This document shows, piece after piece, positions 27,690-36,511 of a stretch of 64,000 bases of DNA (its first letter is position 1; each line of letters begins with the position of its first letter). Below the pieces are notes generated by a model. The model searched no databases, was not told the DNA's origin, and worked only from the letters and a program-made list of their open reading frames with translations. A program made the position numbers and the translations under genes. The stretch comes from Pseudoteredinibacter isoporae (GTDB lineage Bacteria > Pseudomonadota > Gammaproteobacteria > Pseudomonadales > Cellvibrionaceae): NCBI RefSeq assembly GCF_011602085.1, contig NZ_JAAONY010000001.1, positions 1,550,001-1,614,000 of the forward strand. Reading direction: 5' to 3'.

Positions 27690-29387
27690 ATGAACCGTGT
27701 GCTAAAACCCCTCCTATTTTGTGTCGGTGCAGGCATGGCATTTGATGTTATTGCACATGGGTATCATCCAGATGTCAGCATTGATGAGCAAAGTAAGCAG
27801 GCGACGATTCGATCTGAGGCCGCTGTTATCAGTGAAGAAACCAATACTCGTCTGATTGAGGCCGATGCCATACCAGATCATGATACTGGACAGTTTCCCA
27901 ATGCCAGCAATCCAAACAGTATCAGCGCGCAGAACTTGGTCTATCGATTAAGTTTGAGGCCGGAGCGCTACATTCGAGTCTTGGATGGTGATTTAAACAC
28001 CTTTGGCGTGGCGGTAAACGGTGTCCCTTTTGATCCCGCTGCGGCGGAGTACTACCAGAATGATCGTATTAATGGTTGGCGTTATGAGGCTACGGGTGAT
28101 GGCATCAACTTGGGTTTGGATCAGCACAACGCTCATGTACAACCGAACGGTACTTATCACTATCATGGTATTCCTCATGGATTGTTGGAAAATTTAAATG
28201 AACAGGCTGGGCGTCATTCGCCACTAATAGGTTGGGCAGCTGATGGGTATCCCATTTATGGTCGGTATTCTTACAGTGACCCCGATGACGCGAATAGTGC
28301 TATTAAAGAAATGAGCAGCAGTTATGCGCTGAAAACCGGAGCCCGCCCGAATGACAGCAGTAATCCGGGCGGGGTGTACGATGGCAGTTTCGTGGAAGAC
28401 TATGAATATCAGGCCAAGCTAGGTGATTTGAATGAATGCAATGCACGTCTGACGGTCACTCCGGAATTTCCCAACGGTACCTATGCCTATTTTATTACGG
28501 AGGATTACCCGGTTATTCCTCGTTGCTGGATTGGTATTCCCAACGAATCATTTTTACGGCAGGCTGTCGATACTCGCCCTTACCTTGGTAAAAGTTCTTC
28601 CGGAGCCTGGTATAACCTGAATCGCGATGGTGAAGGTTTTTTGGTAGAAATGAATGAAAGCAATTTTCTTGATAATCAGTTGAATGCCTATTGGTTTACC
28701 TACAACCAGCAAGGTGATCCTTTGTTCATTTTCGGGGCAGAAAACTACAATGACGATGATGAAAAAATCACAGTCACGGCATACACCGCTGATGGTACTC
28801 GCTGGGGTGAAGCTTTCGACAGCAGCACTGTGCAACGTAGTGAATGGGGAAATTTGAGTTTCTCTTTTGATGGCTGCAACAGTGGTCAGGTGGAATACGA
28901 TGGGCAGCTGGCTGGGTTTGGCAGTGGGCAGTTTGATATCAGTCGCCTCACGGCCGTCTTGGGTACCGGTTGTTTTGAAAAGGTAGGCGATAACAGTAGC
29001 ACTGAAGCTTCGGGCACTTGGTACAACACCTCTCGAGATGGTGAAGGGCTAATGGTACAGGCCTTGAGTGGCAATCGTCTGAATATCTATTGGTTCAGCT
29101 ATCGTCCGGATGGTGTGCCGGTCTATATTTCGGGTGTTGGAGAGACTGACCCTGAAACCCAAAAGACGGTGGTCGATGAGGCTTATATAACCGAAGGTGC
29201 TCGTTTCGGTGAGCTGTTTGACAGTAATGAGGTCCAGCGTATTCCATGGGGCACTTTGAATTTTGAGTACTTTGATTGTCAAAACGCTCGGGTCAGTTAT
29301 GAATCGAGTGACTCGGAATATGGTTCCGGAGAGCATTTGCTGACCCGGCTTTCAATTAATGAAGGTTCAGCTTGTGGAAAGCAATAG
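27690..29387 (+). CDS. Exported YHYH-domain protein with two C-terminal repeats
   Basis: A 565 aa protein with an N-terminal signal (MNRVLKPLLFCVGAGMAFDVIA). Residues ~80-290 form a YHYH domain, named for the motif seen here as NGTYHYHGIPHG, followed by LIGWAADGYPIYG and a calcium-site-like DPDDANS. Two copies of a roughly 110-residue module follow (~305-430 and ~433-560). Each starts SG(A/T)WYN..RDGEG, continues through YWF.Y...G.P..I.G and EAFDS/ELFDS, and ends in a beta-strand with one cysteine. Proteins of this type are secreted or surface-attached in marine gammaproteobacteria. Their substrate is not known. The gene stands alone, with no partner in the same direction nearby. Confidence 0.85.
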   Translation: MNRVLKPLLFCVGAGMAFDVIAHGYHPDVSIDEQSKQATIRSEAAVISEETNTRLIEADAIPDHDTGQFPNASNPNSISAQNLVYRLSLRPERYIRVLDGDLNTFGVAVNGVPFDPAAAEYYQNDRINGWRYEATGDGINLGLDQHNAHVQPNGTYHYHGIPHGLLENLNEQAGRHSPLIGWAADGYPIYGRYSYSDPDDANSAIKEMSSSYALKTGARPNDSSNPGGVYDGSFVEDYEYQAKLGDLNECNARLTVTPEFPNGTYAYFITEDYPVIPRCWIGIPNESFLRQAVDTRPYLGKSSSGAWYNLNRDGEGFLVEMNESNFLDNQLNAYWFTYNQQGDPLFIFGAENYNDDDEKITVTAYTADGTRWGEAFDSSTVQRSEWGNLSFSFDGCNSGQVEYDGQLAGFGSGQFDISRLTAVLGTGCFEKVGDNSSTEASGTWYNTSRDGEGLMVQALSGNRLNIYWFSYRPDGVPVYISGVGETDPETQKTVVDEAYITEGARFGELFDSNEVQRIPWGTLNFEYFDCQNARVSYESSDSEYGSGEHLLTRLSINEGSACGKQ

Positions 29388-29891
29388 GATTAAAACGGTT
29401 TTTAAGTGGTTCGAATCGGTATAAAACGATCTGCGAACTCTCAAATCTTACCCGCCGGCACTGGGAGTAAACAAACTTGCTCCTTTGCATATTACCTGGA
29501 TTGGCGCTTGATCAGGGAATAACACTTGAAGTTGTCTTAGGCGTTTCACCGGTAATCATTATCATTGCGCAAAGTTAGCCGTCTTGAAATCTAGACAAAA
29601 CCCCACCTTCGAACAAAACCGCCAATGATTCTGTGTTTCTGTCAGTGTCTCCTTCTATTCATATAAGTTATTGATACTTATATGAATATCAATGATTCTG
29701 TGGTCTTTCAGACCTGAAAAATGTCGTGTGAAGCCGGAATTCGCAATCGCTATCGTCATTGACTTTCGCTCCCCATCTGGGTAATTTCAAACACCTGTTT
29801 GAATGACCAGTTTGTCATTGTCACTTGGCTGTATTGTCAGGGGCGCTAAACTGGTACATAACTACCCGATAATTAACGTGAGAGATGCCCC
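29388..29891. promoter_or_regulatory. Control region upstream of the acyl-CoA dehydrogenase with three candidate protein-binding sites
   Basis: 504 bp without a gene. It holds a Fur-box-like AT-rich element at 29551-29569, a perfect 11-bp inverted repeat with 7-nt loop at 29658-29686 (TTCATATAAGT / ACTTATATGAA), and a perfect palindrome TTCAAAC-ACCT-GTTTGAA at 29786-29803. The last fits the PsrA/FadR-type consensus (G/C)AAAC-N2-4-GTTT(G/C). A further repeat, AATGAC (29802-29807) and GTCATT (29814-29819), adjoins it. A weak promoter TTGGCT-N16-TAAACT ends at 29852. Confidence 0.55.
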
Positions 29892-31667
29892 ATGGCCGAG
29901 TATCAAGCCCCCCTGAAAGACATGCACTTTGTGCTGAAAGATGTGTTCGAAACCGAGAAGTTGTGGTCAGAGCTGCCTGGCTTGGCGGGAGCTGTGGACA
30001 TGGATACCGCCGATGCCATTATGGAGGAAGCGGCCAAGATCGCAGGTGAGGTGGTGGGGCCACTGAATCGAGAAGCGGACGAGCAGGGCTCGCGCTGGAA
30101 TGAGGGTGAAGTGACAGCTCCGGATGGCTTTAAAGAAGCCTATGCGACCTTCTGTGAGGGTGGTTGGAATGGCCTGGGCGGGAACCCTGAATACGGCGGC
30201 ATGGGGATGCCCAAAACGCTCACGGCTCATGTTGAGGAAATGCTTCAGGGGGCTTCGATTTCTTTTGGTCTGGCGCCTATGTTGACGGCGGGTGCCTGCT
30301 TATCGATCGATGCTCACGCCAGCGACGAGCTAAAAGACAAATATCTGCCAAATATGTACTCCGGTCAGTGGGCCGGCGCAATGGATCTTACGGAACCTCA
30401 TGCCGGGACCGATTTGGGGATTATTCGCAGCAGCGCGAAAGAGAATGGCGATGGCAGCTACACCATTAATGGTAATAAGATTTTTATTACCTGGGGTGAG
30501 CACGACATGGCCGAAAACATTATCCACTTAGTATTGGCGCGCCTGCCGGATGCACCGAAAGGTCCGAAGGGCATTTCTCTGTTCCTGGTGCCGAAGTTAA
30601 TGGTGAATGATGATGGCTCTTTGGGTGAGCGCAATGGTGTGAGCTGTGGTTCCATTGAGAAGAAGATGGGCATTAAGGGCTCGGCCACTTGTGTGATGAA
30701 TTTTGACGATGCCAAGGGCTGGTTAGTCGGCGAACCCAATCAGGGTTTGGCCTGTATGTTTACCATGATGAACTATGAGCGCCTGGTCGTTGGTATTCAG
30801 GGGTTGGGCGCTGCTGAGCGTTCCTGGCAGTCAGCTATCGAGTATGCTCGCGAGCGTTTGCAGAGTCGTTCTCCAAATGGTGCTGTCGCTCCAGAGAAAG
30901 CTGCTGATCCAATTATTGTTCACCCGGATGTGCGTCGTATGCTTTTGACCATGCGCGCTTACACGGAGGGTTCTCGTGCGCTGAACCATTACACAGCGAT
31001 GTGGTTGGACAAGTCGAAATTTGCCGAAGGTGAAGAGAAGAAGCAGGGCGCTGCAATGATGGCTTTGCTGACGCCGGTCACAAAAGCGTTCGTTACGGAT
31101 AAAGCTTTGGATTGCACCGTGCTTGGGCAACAGGTGTTTGGCGGTCACGGTTATTTGCGTGAGTGGGGTCAGGAACAACTGGTTCGCGATGTTCGCATTT
31201 GTCAGATCTATGAGGGTACGAATGGCGTACAGGCGATGGATTTGATGGGGCGTAAAGTGGCGGCCAATGGCGGGCAATTTGTTGAGTTGTTTGCTGAGGA
31301 CATTAAAGAGTTCATTGCTGGTTGTGATGACAATATGTCCGAATTTGTTCCTGCATTGGAATCAGCGCTGGCAGGTTTGCAGGAGTCAACTCAGTGGGTG
31401 CTGGATAAGGCGGGTGATGACCCTGCGATGATTGGTTCTTCTGCTTACGACTATCTGCATCAGTTCGGTCACGTTGCCCATGCGTACATGTGGGCGCGGA
31501 TGGCAAAGGCAGCCATGGCCAAGCAGGGCAGTGATGAATATTACGATGGCAAGTTGGCTGTCGCGCGTTTCTTTTATTCTCGTTTGTTGCCTCAGGCGAA
31601 TACTCACAAAGAGAATATTCGCGCAGGCAGTGAGCCTGTGATGAGTTTGGCCGCTGAATTGTTCTAA
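29892..31667 (+). CDS. Acyl-CoA dehydrogenase (FadE-type, long form)
   Basis: Flavoenzyme that introduces the alpha-beta double bond in acyl-CoA in the first step of beta-oxidation, passing electrons to ETF. The 591 aa length and N-terminal YQAPLKDMHFVLKDVF are typical of the long subgroup that includes Pseudomonas PA0506/PA0508 and DmdC. Motifs: MDLTEPHAGTDLG (flavin and substrate binding), GNKIFITWGEHD, GQQVFGGHGYLREWGQEQLVRDVRI, and IYEGTNGVQAMDLMGRK, which holds the usual catalytic glutamate. An extra C-terminal helical domain follows (~460-591). It is a single-gene unit with a PsrA-like palindrome upstream and a strong terminator downstream, which points to control by fatty-acid supply. 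Confidence 0.94.
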   Translation: MAEYQAPLKDMHFVLKDVFETEKLWSELPGLAGAVDMDTADAIMEEAAKIAGEVVGPLNREADEQGSRWNEGEVTAPDGFKEAYATFCEGGWNGLGGNPEYGGMGMPKTLTAHVEEMLQGASISFGLAPMLTAGACLSIDAHASDELKDKYLPNMYSGQWAGAMDLTEPHAGTDLGIIRSSAKENGDGSYTINGNKIFITWGEHDMAENIIHLVLARLPDAPKGPKGISLFLVPKLMVNDDGSLGERNGVSCGSIEKKMGIKGSATCVMNFDDAKGWLVGEPNQGLACMFTMMNYERLVVGIQGLGAAERSWQSAIEYARERLQSRSPNGAVAPEKAADPIIVHPDVRRMLLTMRAYTEGSRALNHYTAMWLDKSKFAEGEEKKQGAAMMALLTPVTKAFVTDKALDCTVLGQQVFGGHGYLREWGQEQLVRDVRICQIYEGTNGVQAMDLMGRKVAANGGQFVELFAEDIKEFIAGCDDNMSEFVPALESALAGLQESTQWVLDKAGDDPAMIGSSAYDYLHQFGHVAHAYMWARMAKAAMAKQGSDEYYDGKLAVARFFYSRLLPQANTHKENIRAGSEPVMSLAAELF

Positions 31668-31688
31668 GTTCACTTCCATCTCTTTTAG

Positions 31689-31715
31689 AAAAGCCCCGCA
31701 ATGCGGGGCTTTTTT
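31689..31715 (+). terminator. Rho-independent terminator of the acyl-CoA dehydrogenase gene
   Basis: Stem AAGCCCCGC (31691-31699), loop AAT, GCGGGGCTT (31703-31711), then a T-run to 31715. It lies 24 bp after the acyl-CoA dehydrogenase stop. A preceding A-run could make it weakly bidirectional. Confidence 0.9.
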
Positions 31716-31877
31716 GTGTCTGGCCTTATCATCATGGCTCTCTAATTGATAAAGGTTCGAAGGCAGCGATTCAATTCAATAGCAGCCATCGTAATTTCCC
31801 TGTTAGGTGGAACTGTTTTGATTTGTGGTAAGCTATATTCTTACACAGACAATGCACACGGATAAAAGGGAAGGTCG

Positions 31878-33410
31878 ATGTCTGCTATAGGAAGGTGTTT
31901 AAGGTATCTGCTGATTGCCATTCTGGTTTGTCTCTGCTTTATTGTTGTTTGGATTTTCATGGGTTCTATCGACGCTGAAAGTTATGAAGACTACGGCATG
32001 GAATCGGATTACCAAGCGTTTATAAAAAAGAAAGCCCTGTCAAACGGTTCGAAACATATTTCCTTTTTACAAGAACGGGCATTTACGATATTTGCCAATG
32101 CCAAGGATCGTTATGCGCTCCAAACCTACTTGAGTAATTTGCGTTGGGAGAGATCGCGTGTTGAATCGTATAGAGAGCTTGGGCGTGATAAGTTGCCTGC
32201 TGTTTTAAAGTCACTGGAGGAAAAGCATTACGTTGTTTCTGGCATTAATTATGCGGATTTGAGAAACATCTTCTCATTGCGTGGTGCTGAAGATTTATCT
32301 TTGCTGTTGCTGCTTGAATCCCAGTGGCAATTCTTTGAAGAGCAGTCCATAGATAAGGCCTACCAATACCTCCTGGCAGCGATGAAAATCAATGTTCGTT
32401 TTGCAGAGCTAATCGAAGAAGGTTATGTAGGATTCAGTAGCGCATCGCACATGCGTGCTCATATTTATCCCTGGTTTGCTTACCTCTGCCAACAACTTGA
32501 TAAAGACCAGTTGAATGACCTAAAACGTCAACTCACACAATGGAATCAACGTTATGAAGTCGCGCTTGAGCTGGTGTACACGGGGGAAATTATGACGAGC
32601 AAGCGTTATATGGAATCCGATGTGATGCAAAAGAGTGTGTTAAGTCGACCGGGTTTTCCTAAAAACGGCAGTCCCGGTTGGGTTCCAGTAAGTTGGGAGC
32701 AAAGAAAGTTATATCTTTGGGATTTTTTCTATGGGCTACTATCAGCCGATTACAGTGATAACGAAAGCGTTCGCCTGTTTTTAGCGGATTATTTTCCACG
32801 GTACTTTTATCACAAAAATCGAGGTTTGAATCGCTACGCCGCTCATCTCGCCAAGCGTCGAGACAGTGTTCTCAAACTCTGCAAAGATAAAAACGTTGGA
32901 GATTTAAAAAGCATGGAAGAATTGAGCCTTGAATACAAAGAGAGGCTACGTATTCCCTGGTACAAAAACGACATGAGCCGATATGATTCTTTTGAGCTAT
33001 CCAGAGAAAGTTTGGAGCGATTTCATAACAGCGAGTGTATGTCTCGCCAATGGAATCAGGTTTTTGCTGCTCGACTTGGGCTTGCGTTGTATCAGCGTGA
33101 GCACCGTGATCTTCCTGAGACTCTTGAGCAGCTTTACCCAGTCTATGTGTCTGAGCTTCCTCAAGACCGTTTCAGCGGTGGAACCCTCGGGTATTCAAAA
33201 GAAAAGGCCTGGTTGTATTCAAGCGGTGCTGATTTCCAAAATGGTGGTGGGAGTGCCGATGCGTTGGTGAGCAACCGTGGACGCTGCTTTGAGCAACCCT
33301 GTAGAAATAACCCCACATACCCCCTCTATATAAAACAGCCTTTTCCATTATGGCCTCGCCCCGACTCAGCCAAGCGGGAATATCAATGGGAAGCACACGG
33401 AAAGCTTTAA
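31878..33410 (+). CDS. Membrane-anchored protein of unknown function
   Basis: A 510 aa product with one N-terminal transmembrane helix (residues ~8-30) and a large extracytoplasmic part that looks mainly helical up to ~440. The C-terminal section LYPVYVSELPQDRFSGGTLGYSKEKAWLYSSG resembles the end of pilin-like or general uncharacterised proteins in which a predicted-size output ends in a glycine-rich turn. I do not assign a family. GGAAGG lies shortly before the ATG. It is a single gene between a terminator and xth and has no visible functional partner. AT content is slightly higher than in the neighbours. Confidence 0.7.
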   Translation: MSAIGRCLRYLLIAILVCLCFIVVWIFMGSIDAESYEDYGMESDYQAFIKKKALSNGSKHISFLQERAFTIFANAKDRYALQTYLSNLRWERSRVESYRELGRDKLPAVLKSLEEKHYVVSGINYADLRNIFSLRGAEDLSLLLLLESQWQFFEEQSIDKAYQYLLAAMKINVRFAELIEEGYVGFSSASHMRAHIYPWFAYLCQQLDKDQLNDLKRQLTQWNQRYEVALELVYTGEIMTSKRYMESDVMQKSVLSRPGFPKNGSPGWVPVSWEQRKLYLWDFFYGLLSADYSDNESVRLFLADYFPRYFYHKNRGLNRYAAHLAKRRDSVLKLCKDKNVGDLKSMEELSLEYKERLRIPWYKNDMSRYDSFELSRESLERFHNSECMSRQWNQVFAARLGLALYQREHRDLPETLEQLYPVYVSELPQDRFSGGTLGYSKEKAWLYSSGADFQNGGGSADALVSNRGRCFEQPCRNNPTYPLYIKQPFPLWPRPDSAKREYQWEAHGKL

Positions 33411-33463
33411 AATAAGCCTGTGATTTGTTCTAATTCTCTCTTTTCTTTCGGGGGAGTTCCGCT

Positions 33464-34237
33464 ATGCGGATTATGAGCTTTAATGCCAATGGCATCCGCG
33501 CGGCGGCGCGCAAGGGTTTTTTTGAATGGTTCGCTGCTCAGGATGTGGATGTGCTTTGTGTGCAGGAAACCAAAGCACAGGAGCTTCAGCTCGATGATGA
33601 GGTGTTTTTCCCGGAAGGATACCATCGCTTTTTATTCGATGCCGAGAAAAAAGGCTATAGTGGCGTTGCCATTTATTCCAAAGTAAAGCCCCGAGAAGTC
33701 ACTCGCGGCCTGGGCTGGGATCCTGCAGATAATGAAGGGCGTTGGATTGAAGCACGCTTTCGAAATGTAACGGTGATCTCTTTGTATATGCCCTCCGGCT
33801 CAAGCTCTGAAGCTGCACAAGAGAAAAAGTACCGCTTTCTGGATTTGTTTGAGGCGCGTTTACAGGAAATGATGGCCTCAGGCGAAAAATACATTATTTG
33901 TGCCGACTGGAACATTTGCCACAAGGAAATTGACCTTAAGAACTGGCGGGGCAATCGTAAAAACTCAGGCTTCTTGCCAGAGGAGCGGGCTTGGTTAGAT
34001 AAAATCTACGATGATTTTGGCTGGGTCGATGTATTCCGCGAGCTTACTGATGAAGAGGTTTATACCTGGTGGTCAAATCGCGGACAAGCCTTTGCCAAGG
34101 ACGTGGGATGGCGTTTGGACTACCATGTGGTTACCCCCAATATTGCCAAGAAGGCCTACGACTGGCATATTCAAAGAGAGCCTCGTTTTTCCGACCACGC
34201 ACCGATGTGGATCGACTATAAATTAGTACTGCGTTAG
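33464..34237 (+). CDS. xthA: Exodeoxyribonuclease III
   Basis: A 257 aa member of the exonuclease-endonuclease-phosphatase superfamily, cutting abasic sites and 3' ends in base-excision repair. Catalytic blocks are intact: SFNANGIR at the start, VQETKAQ with the metal-binding glutamate, YMPSG, CADWNICH with the Asp/Asn pair, DYHVVTP, and SDHAPMWID with the terminal Asp-His. The overall pattern (NWRGNRKNSGF, ERAWLD) also recalls the Crc proteins of Pseudomonas. Those have lost the catalytic residues, whereas here they are present, so a nuclease is the better call. It is followed after 40 bp by a DUF3094 gene. Confidence 0.9.
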   Translation: MRIMSFNANGIRAAARKGFFEWFAAQDVDVLCVQETKAQELQLDDEVFFPEGYHRFLFDAEKKGYSGVAIYSKVKPREVTRGLGWDPADNEGRWIEARFRNVTVISLYMPSGSSSEAAQEKKYRFLDLFEARLQEMMASGEKYIICADWNICHKEIDLKNWRGNRKNSGFLPEERAWLDKIYDDFGWVDVFRELTDEEVYTWWSNRGQAFAKDVGWRLDYHVVTPNIAKKAYDWHIQREPRFSDHAPMWIDYKLVLR

Positions 34238-34277
34238 CTTGTGAGCTGAAGATTGATAACAAATCAGGCGAGATAAG

Positions 34278-34469
34278 ATGAATAATAATGATGAGCCGAA
34301 ACTGAGTCCGGAAGATCAAGCCAAAGTGGATAAGTTTGTATCCACTGGTGTGAACAGTGTTGAACGTAAGCCCTTTCGCCCTTTGTATCTTTTGGTCATG
34401 GTGATAATTGTGCTGACGATTCTTAGTGGTGTCAGTTACTGGATTGCTATGGATGCCGGCCTGGTTTAA
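34278..34469 (+). CDS. DUF3094 small membrane protein
   Basis: A 63 aa protein with the conserved SPEDQAKVDKFVSTGVNSVERKPFRP segment followed by one transmembrane helix (~40-60), which is the whole DUF3094 pattern known from Pseudomonas and relatives. The cytoplasmic N-terminus and single helix suggest an inner-membrane protein. Its function is unknown. It starts 40 bp after xth behind GGCGAG and is probably in the same transcript. It converges on the EAL gene. Confidence 0.88.
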   Translation: MNNNDEPKLSPEDQAKVDKFVSTGVNSVERKPFRPLYLLVMVIIVLTILSGVSYWIAMDAGLV

Positions 34470-34477
34470 GAGCCGCT

Positions 34478-34500
34478 CACAGGCATGAAATGCGCCTGTG
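34478..34500. terminator. Hairpin between convergent genes
   Basis: CACAGGC (34478-34484) and GCCTGTG (34494-34500) enclose a 9-nt loop between the DUF3094 gene and the end of the oppositely oriented EAL gene. No T-run follows on either strand, so termination is uncertain. Confidence 0.4.
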
Positions 34501-34501
34501 T

Positions 34502-35725
34502 TCAGGTTTGAACCCTGATGTCCGAGGTTCTCAATCTCGGCAGTTTGGATTCGATCCAGGGCATAAAGTCCCTTGCTGGCATTGGGCGCGAAATATAAAA
34601 CCCCTGGGCAATGTCGCATTGCAAATTGCTCACCATTTCCCAATCCGATTGATGTTCAACACCTTCGGCGACACATTTCAATTTGAGCTTTTTCGCCAGA
34701 TCCACGGTGGCTTCCAGAATTCTACGGCTGGCCTCATTGTCGCTGGCGTATTTAATAAAACTGCGATCAATCTTTAATTCATTAAATGGTATTTGCTGAA
34801 GCTTATCGAGGGACGAGTGGCCGGTGCCGTAATCATCAATGGAAAGCTGAAAGCCTCTTAATCGAAGTCTGGAGAGAATATCAATACTGGTGCCGACATC
34901 CTCAAGCATGCTGGCTTCGGTTAACTCAATGATCAGATTCTTTGGCTGAATGCCATGATATTCCGCCATTGCACACAGTACATCAGGAAGGTCCAGGCGA
35001 TTCAAATGCAGTGGAGAGATGTTGATGGATAAACTGATGTCTACGCCTTTGGATTGCCAGCGGCCCAGCTGTGCGCAGCAATAGTCCAGAATATAATGCC
35101 CGATCAACTGTATAAAACCATGCTTCTCGGCCAGCGGAATGAAATGTTCAGCTGTGATCAGCCCTTTACTAGGGTGTCGCCAATGCGCCAGTGCTTCGGC
35201 GCCAATCAGCCGTCCACTCTTCACACAAATTTGTGGTTGAAAATACGCTTCAATTTCTTTGTTAAGAATGGCTTGGCGCAGTTCGGAAATGCTGATAGCA
35301 GGGTGATCGCTTTTAAGCTCCAACTCAAAGTTGGCATTGTATTTTTCCAACAGTTTTTCGATGCGGGATTTAGTCAGCGGTTTAAACAAGGCGCCAAGAA
35401 ATTGCAGCCCTTGTTCTCTCGCCAGATGACTAATGCTGTTGGTAATCCTTGGGTCTTCATCGCTTACCAGAATGACCGCGCTGTCGATATTGAGTTGGTG
35501 GAGGTGTCGAATCAGTTCGATGCCATCAACACCCGGCATATTGATTTTGGAAAAGACAATATCGAATGTGGAATCGGGTTGGAGCATTTTTAGTGCCAAG
35601 CTTGCTGTATTGCACTGTGATATATGTTGAAAACCTATAGCAAGTAGCTGCCGCCGTAACGTCAGAAGCGTGTTGGGGTCGTCATTTACAATTAAGCAGC
35701 GTAGGGCAGTAAAACCGTTTTTCAT
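34502..35725 (-). CDS. Cyclic-di-GMP phosphodiesterase with degenerate receiver domain (REC-EAL)
   Basis: A 407 aa cytoplasmic protein. Residues ~8-125 have the receiver fold (CLIVNDDPN, INMPGVDG, LFKP), but the phospho-acceptor aspartate is lysine: the block reads FDIVFSKINMPGVDG with Lys60. Residues ~145-395 are an EAL domain whose catalytic set looks complete: EALAHW, NISPLHL, ELTEAS, IDDYGTG, LKIDRSFI, EGVE and QGFYISRPM. It should therefore hydrolyse c-di-GMP while its receiver cannot be phosphorylated in the usual way. No histidine kinase lies near. The start ATG at 35725 has no close neighbour upstream on its strand. Its likely role is in motility or biofilm control. Confidence 0.9.
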   Translation of the reverse strand: MKNGFTALRCLIVNDDPNTLLTLRRQLLAIGFQHISQCNTASLALKMLQPDSTFDIVFSKINMPGVDGIELIRHLHQLNIDSAVILVSDEDPRITNSISHLAREQGLQFLGALFKPLTKSRIEKLLEKYNANFELELKSDHPAISISELRQAILNKEIEAYFQPQICVKSGRLIGAEALAHWRHPSKGLITAEHFIPLAEKHGFIQLIGHYILDYCCAQLGRWQSKGVDISLSINISPLHLNRLDLPDVLCAMAEYHGIQPKNLIIELTEASMLEDVGTSIDILSRLRLRGFQLSIDDYGTGHSSLDKLQQIPFNELKIDRSFIKYASDNEASRRILEATVDLAKKLKLKCVAEGVEHQSDWEMVSNLQCDIAQGFYISRPMPARDFMPWIESKLPRLRTSDIRVQT

Positions 35726-36114
35726 GATTATGCTTCCAGCAAGCTTATAGCTTGTAATCTGCGCTACCCGGTGTCTAGAGATGTTGCGAAGGTACTGAGT
35801 GGTCCGGATAAGGTTTCGGAAAGCAATGCCTGCTCATTATTGCAAGTCGGGTTACCAAATTCGGCTGGTGGGTAGAACGTCTTGTTAGACCGATTTTAAA
35901 AACCGGATATCTCTTATTAAGACTTAGTATCGACCTCTTTGTTCTTTTCGAGAAGGGAAAAGCCGCATCTGAGTGGAAAACGGTCTCAAAGAACCAAATT
36001 TCTATCCTATTTTATTGATTCTCAATAAGACTTAAGGATGAGAATGAGCTGCCAAAGTGATGAAATATTCAATTTTATGGGTAGTAAGAAAGTACAAGAT
36101 TCGAGCTTGTGTTG
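35726..36114. promoter_or_regulatory. Non-coding spacer upstream of the EAL gene
   Basis: 389 bp with no supported gene on either strand. It must hold the EAL promoter on the minus strand. A short palindrome CAAGC-TTATA-GCTTG lies at 35740-35754, just ahead of the EAL start. The rest shows nothing I can name. Confidence 0.4.
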
Positions 36115-36441
36115 TTAGCTGTCTTGCCAGACCCAACGGATAGGGTCTCCGAAATCGTCTTTGAGAAGAATCTTTTTGGGCTTGCGTTTAGCGACCGGGG
36201 TTTTACTGACCTGACGACGGGCATCAATGGCTTTTACGACTTCAACGACCGGAGTTCGGCTTTGCACCTGGCGCGGGCTGAAGCTGTTCTGAATGGCTGC
36301 CCCGTCTGGCAAGCCGCTGACGCCTTTTTGAAACTGAACCACTTCACCGCCCCGACTGAGGAAGCTCTCAATCTGGTTCTCGATCTCAGCGCGGATCTGG
36401 GCTTTGGTTTTTGCCGTTTTCACAGTGGGGCCAGTGTTCAA
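36115..36441 (-). CDS. Small basic protein with an FLSRGG motif (SutA-like region)
   Basis: About 108 aa from a TTG at 36441; the start is uncertain because no ATG or clear ribosome site is seen. An N-terminal helix (KTKAQIRAEIENQIESFLSRGGEVVQF) resembles the RNA-polymerase-binding segment of Pseudomonas SutA (AMEEFLSRGGKVQEI). The rest is basic and probably disordered, with RKPKKILLKDDFGDPIRWVW at the end. The resemblance is short, so a SutA-type transcription factor is only a suggestion. It is transcribed in the same direction as the TonB receptor gene upstream of it, whose terminator lies between them, so it has its own promoter. Confidence 0.6.
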   Translation of the reverse strand: MNTGPTVKTAKTKAQIRAEIENQIESFLSRGGEVVQFQKGVSGLPDGAAIQNSFSPRQVQSRTPVVEVVKAIDARRQVSKTPVAKRKPKKILLKDDFGDPIRWVWQDS

Positions 36442-36511
36442 TTCAAAGCGCTAATTATAGCACTATTGGGGGAAATCCACCGTTAATCTTGGCTAATTAG
36501 TGTACGGAACT

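Noticed and set aside
33464-34237. Identification of the xth gene as the catabolite regulator Crc
   Set aside because: Overall similarity exists, but the nuclease residues (QETK, ADWN, SDHAP) lost in Crc are all present.
35054-35593. Plus-strand frame of 179 codons opposite the EAL gene
   Set aside because: The opposite strand encodes complete REC and EAL motifs; this frame is a shadow.
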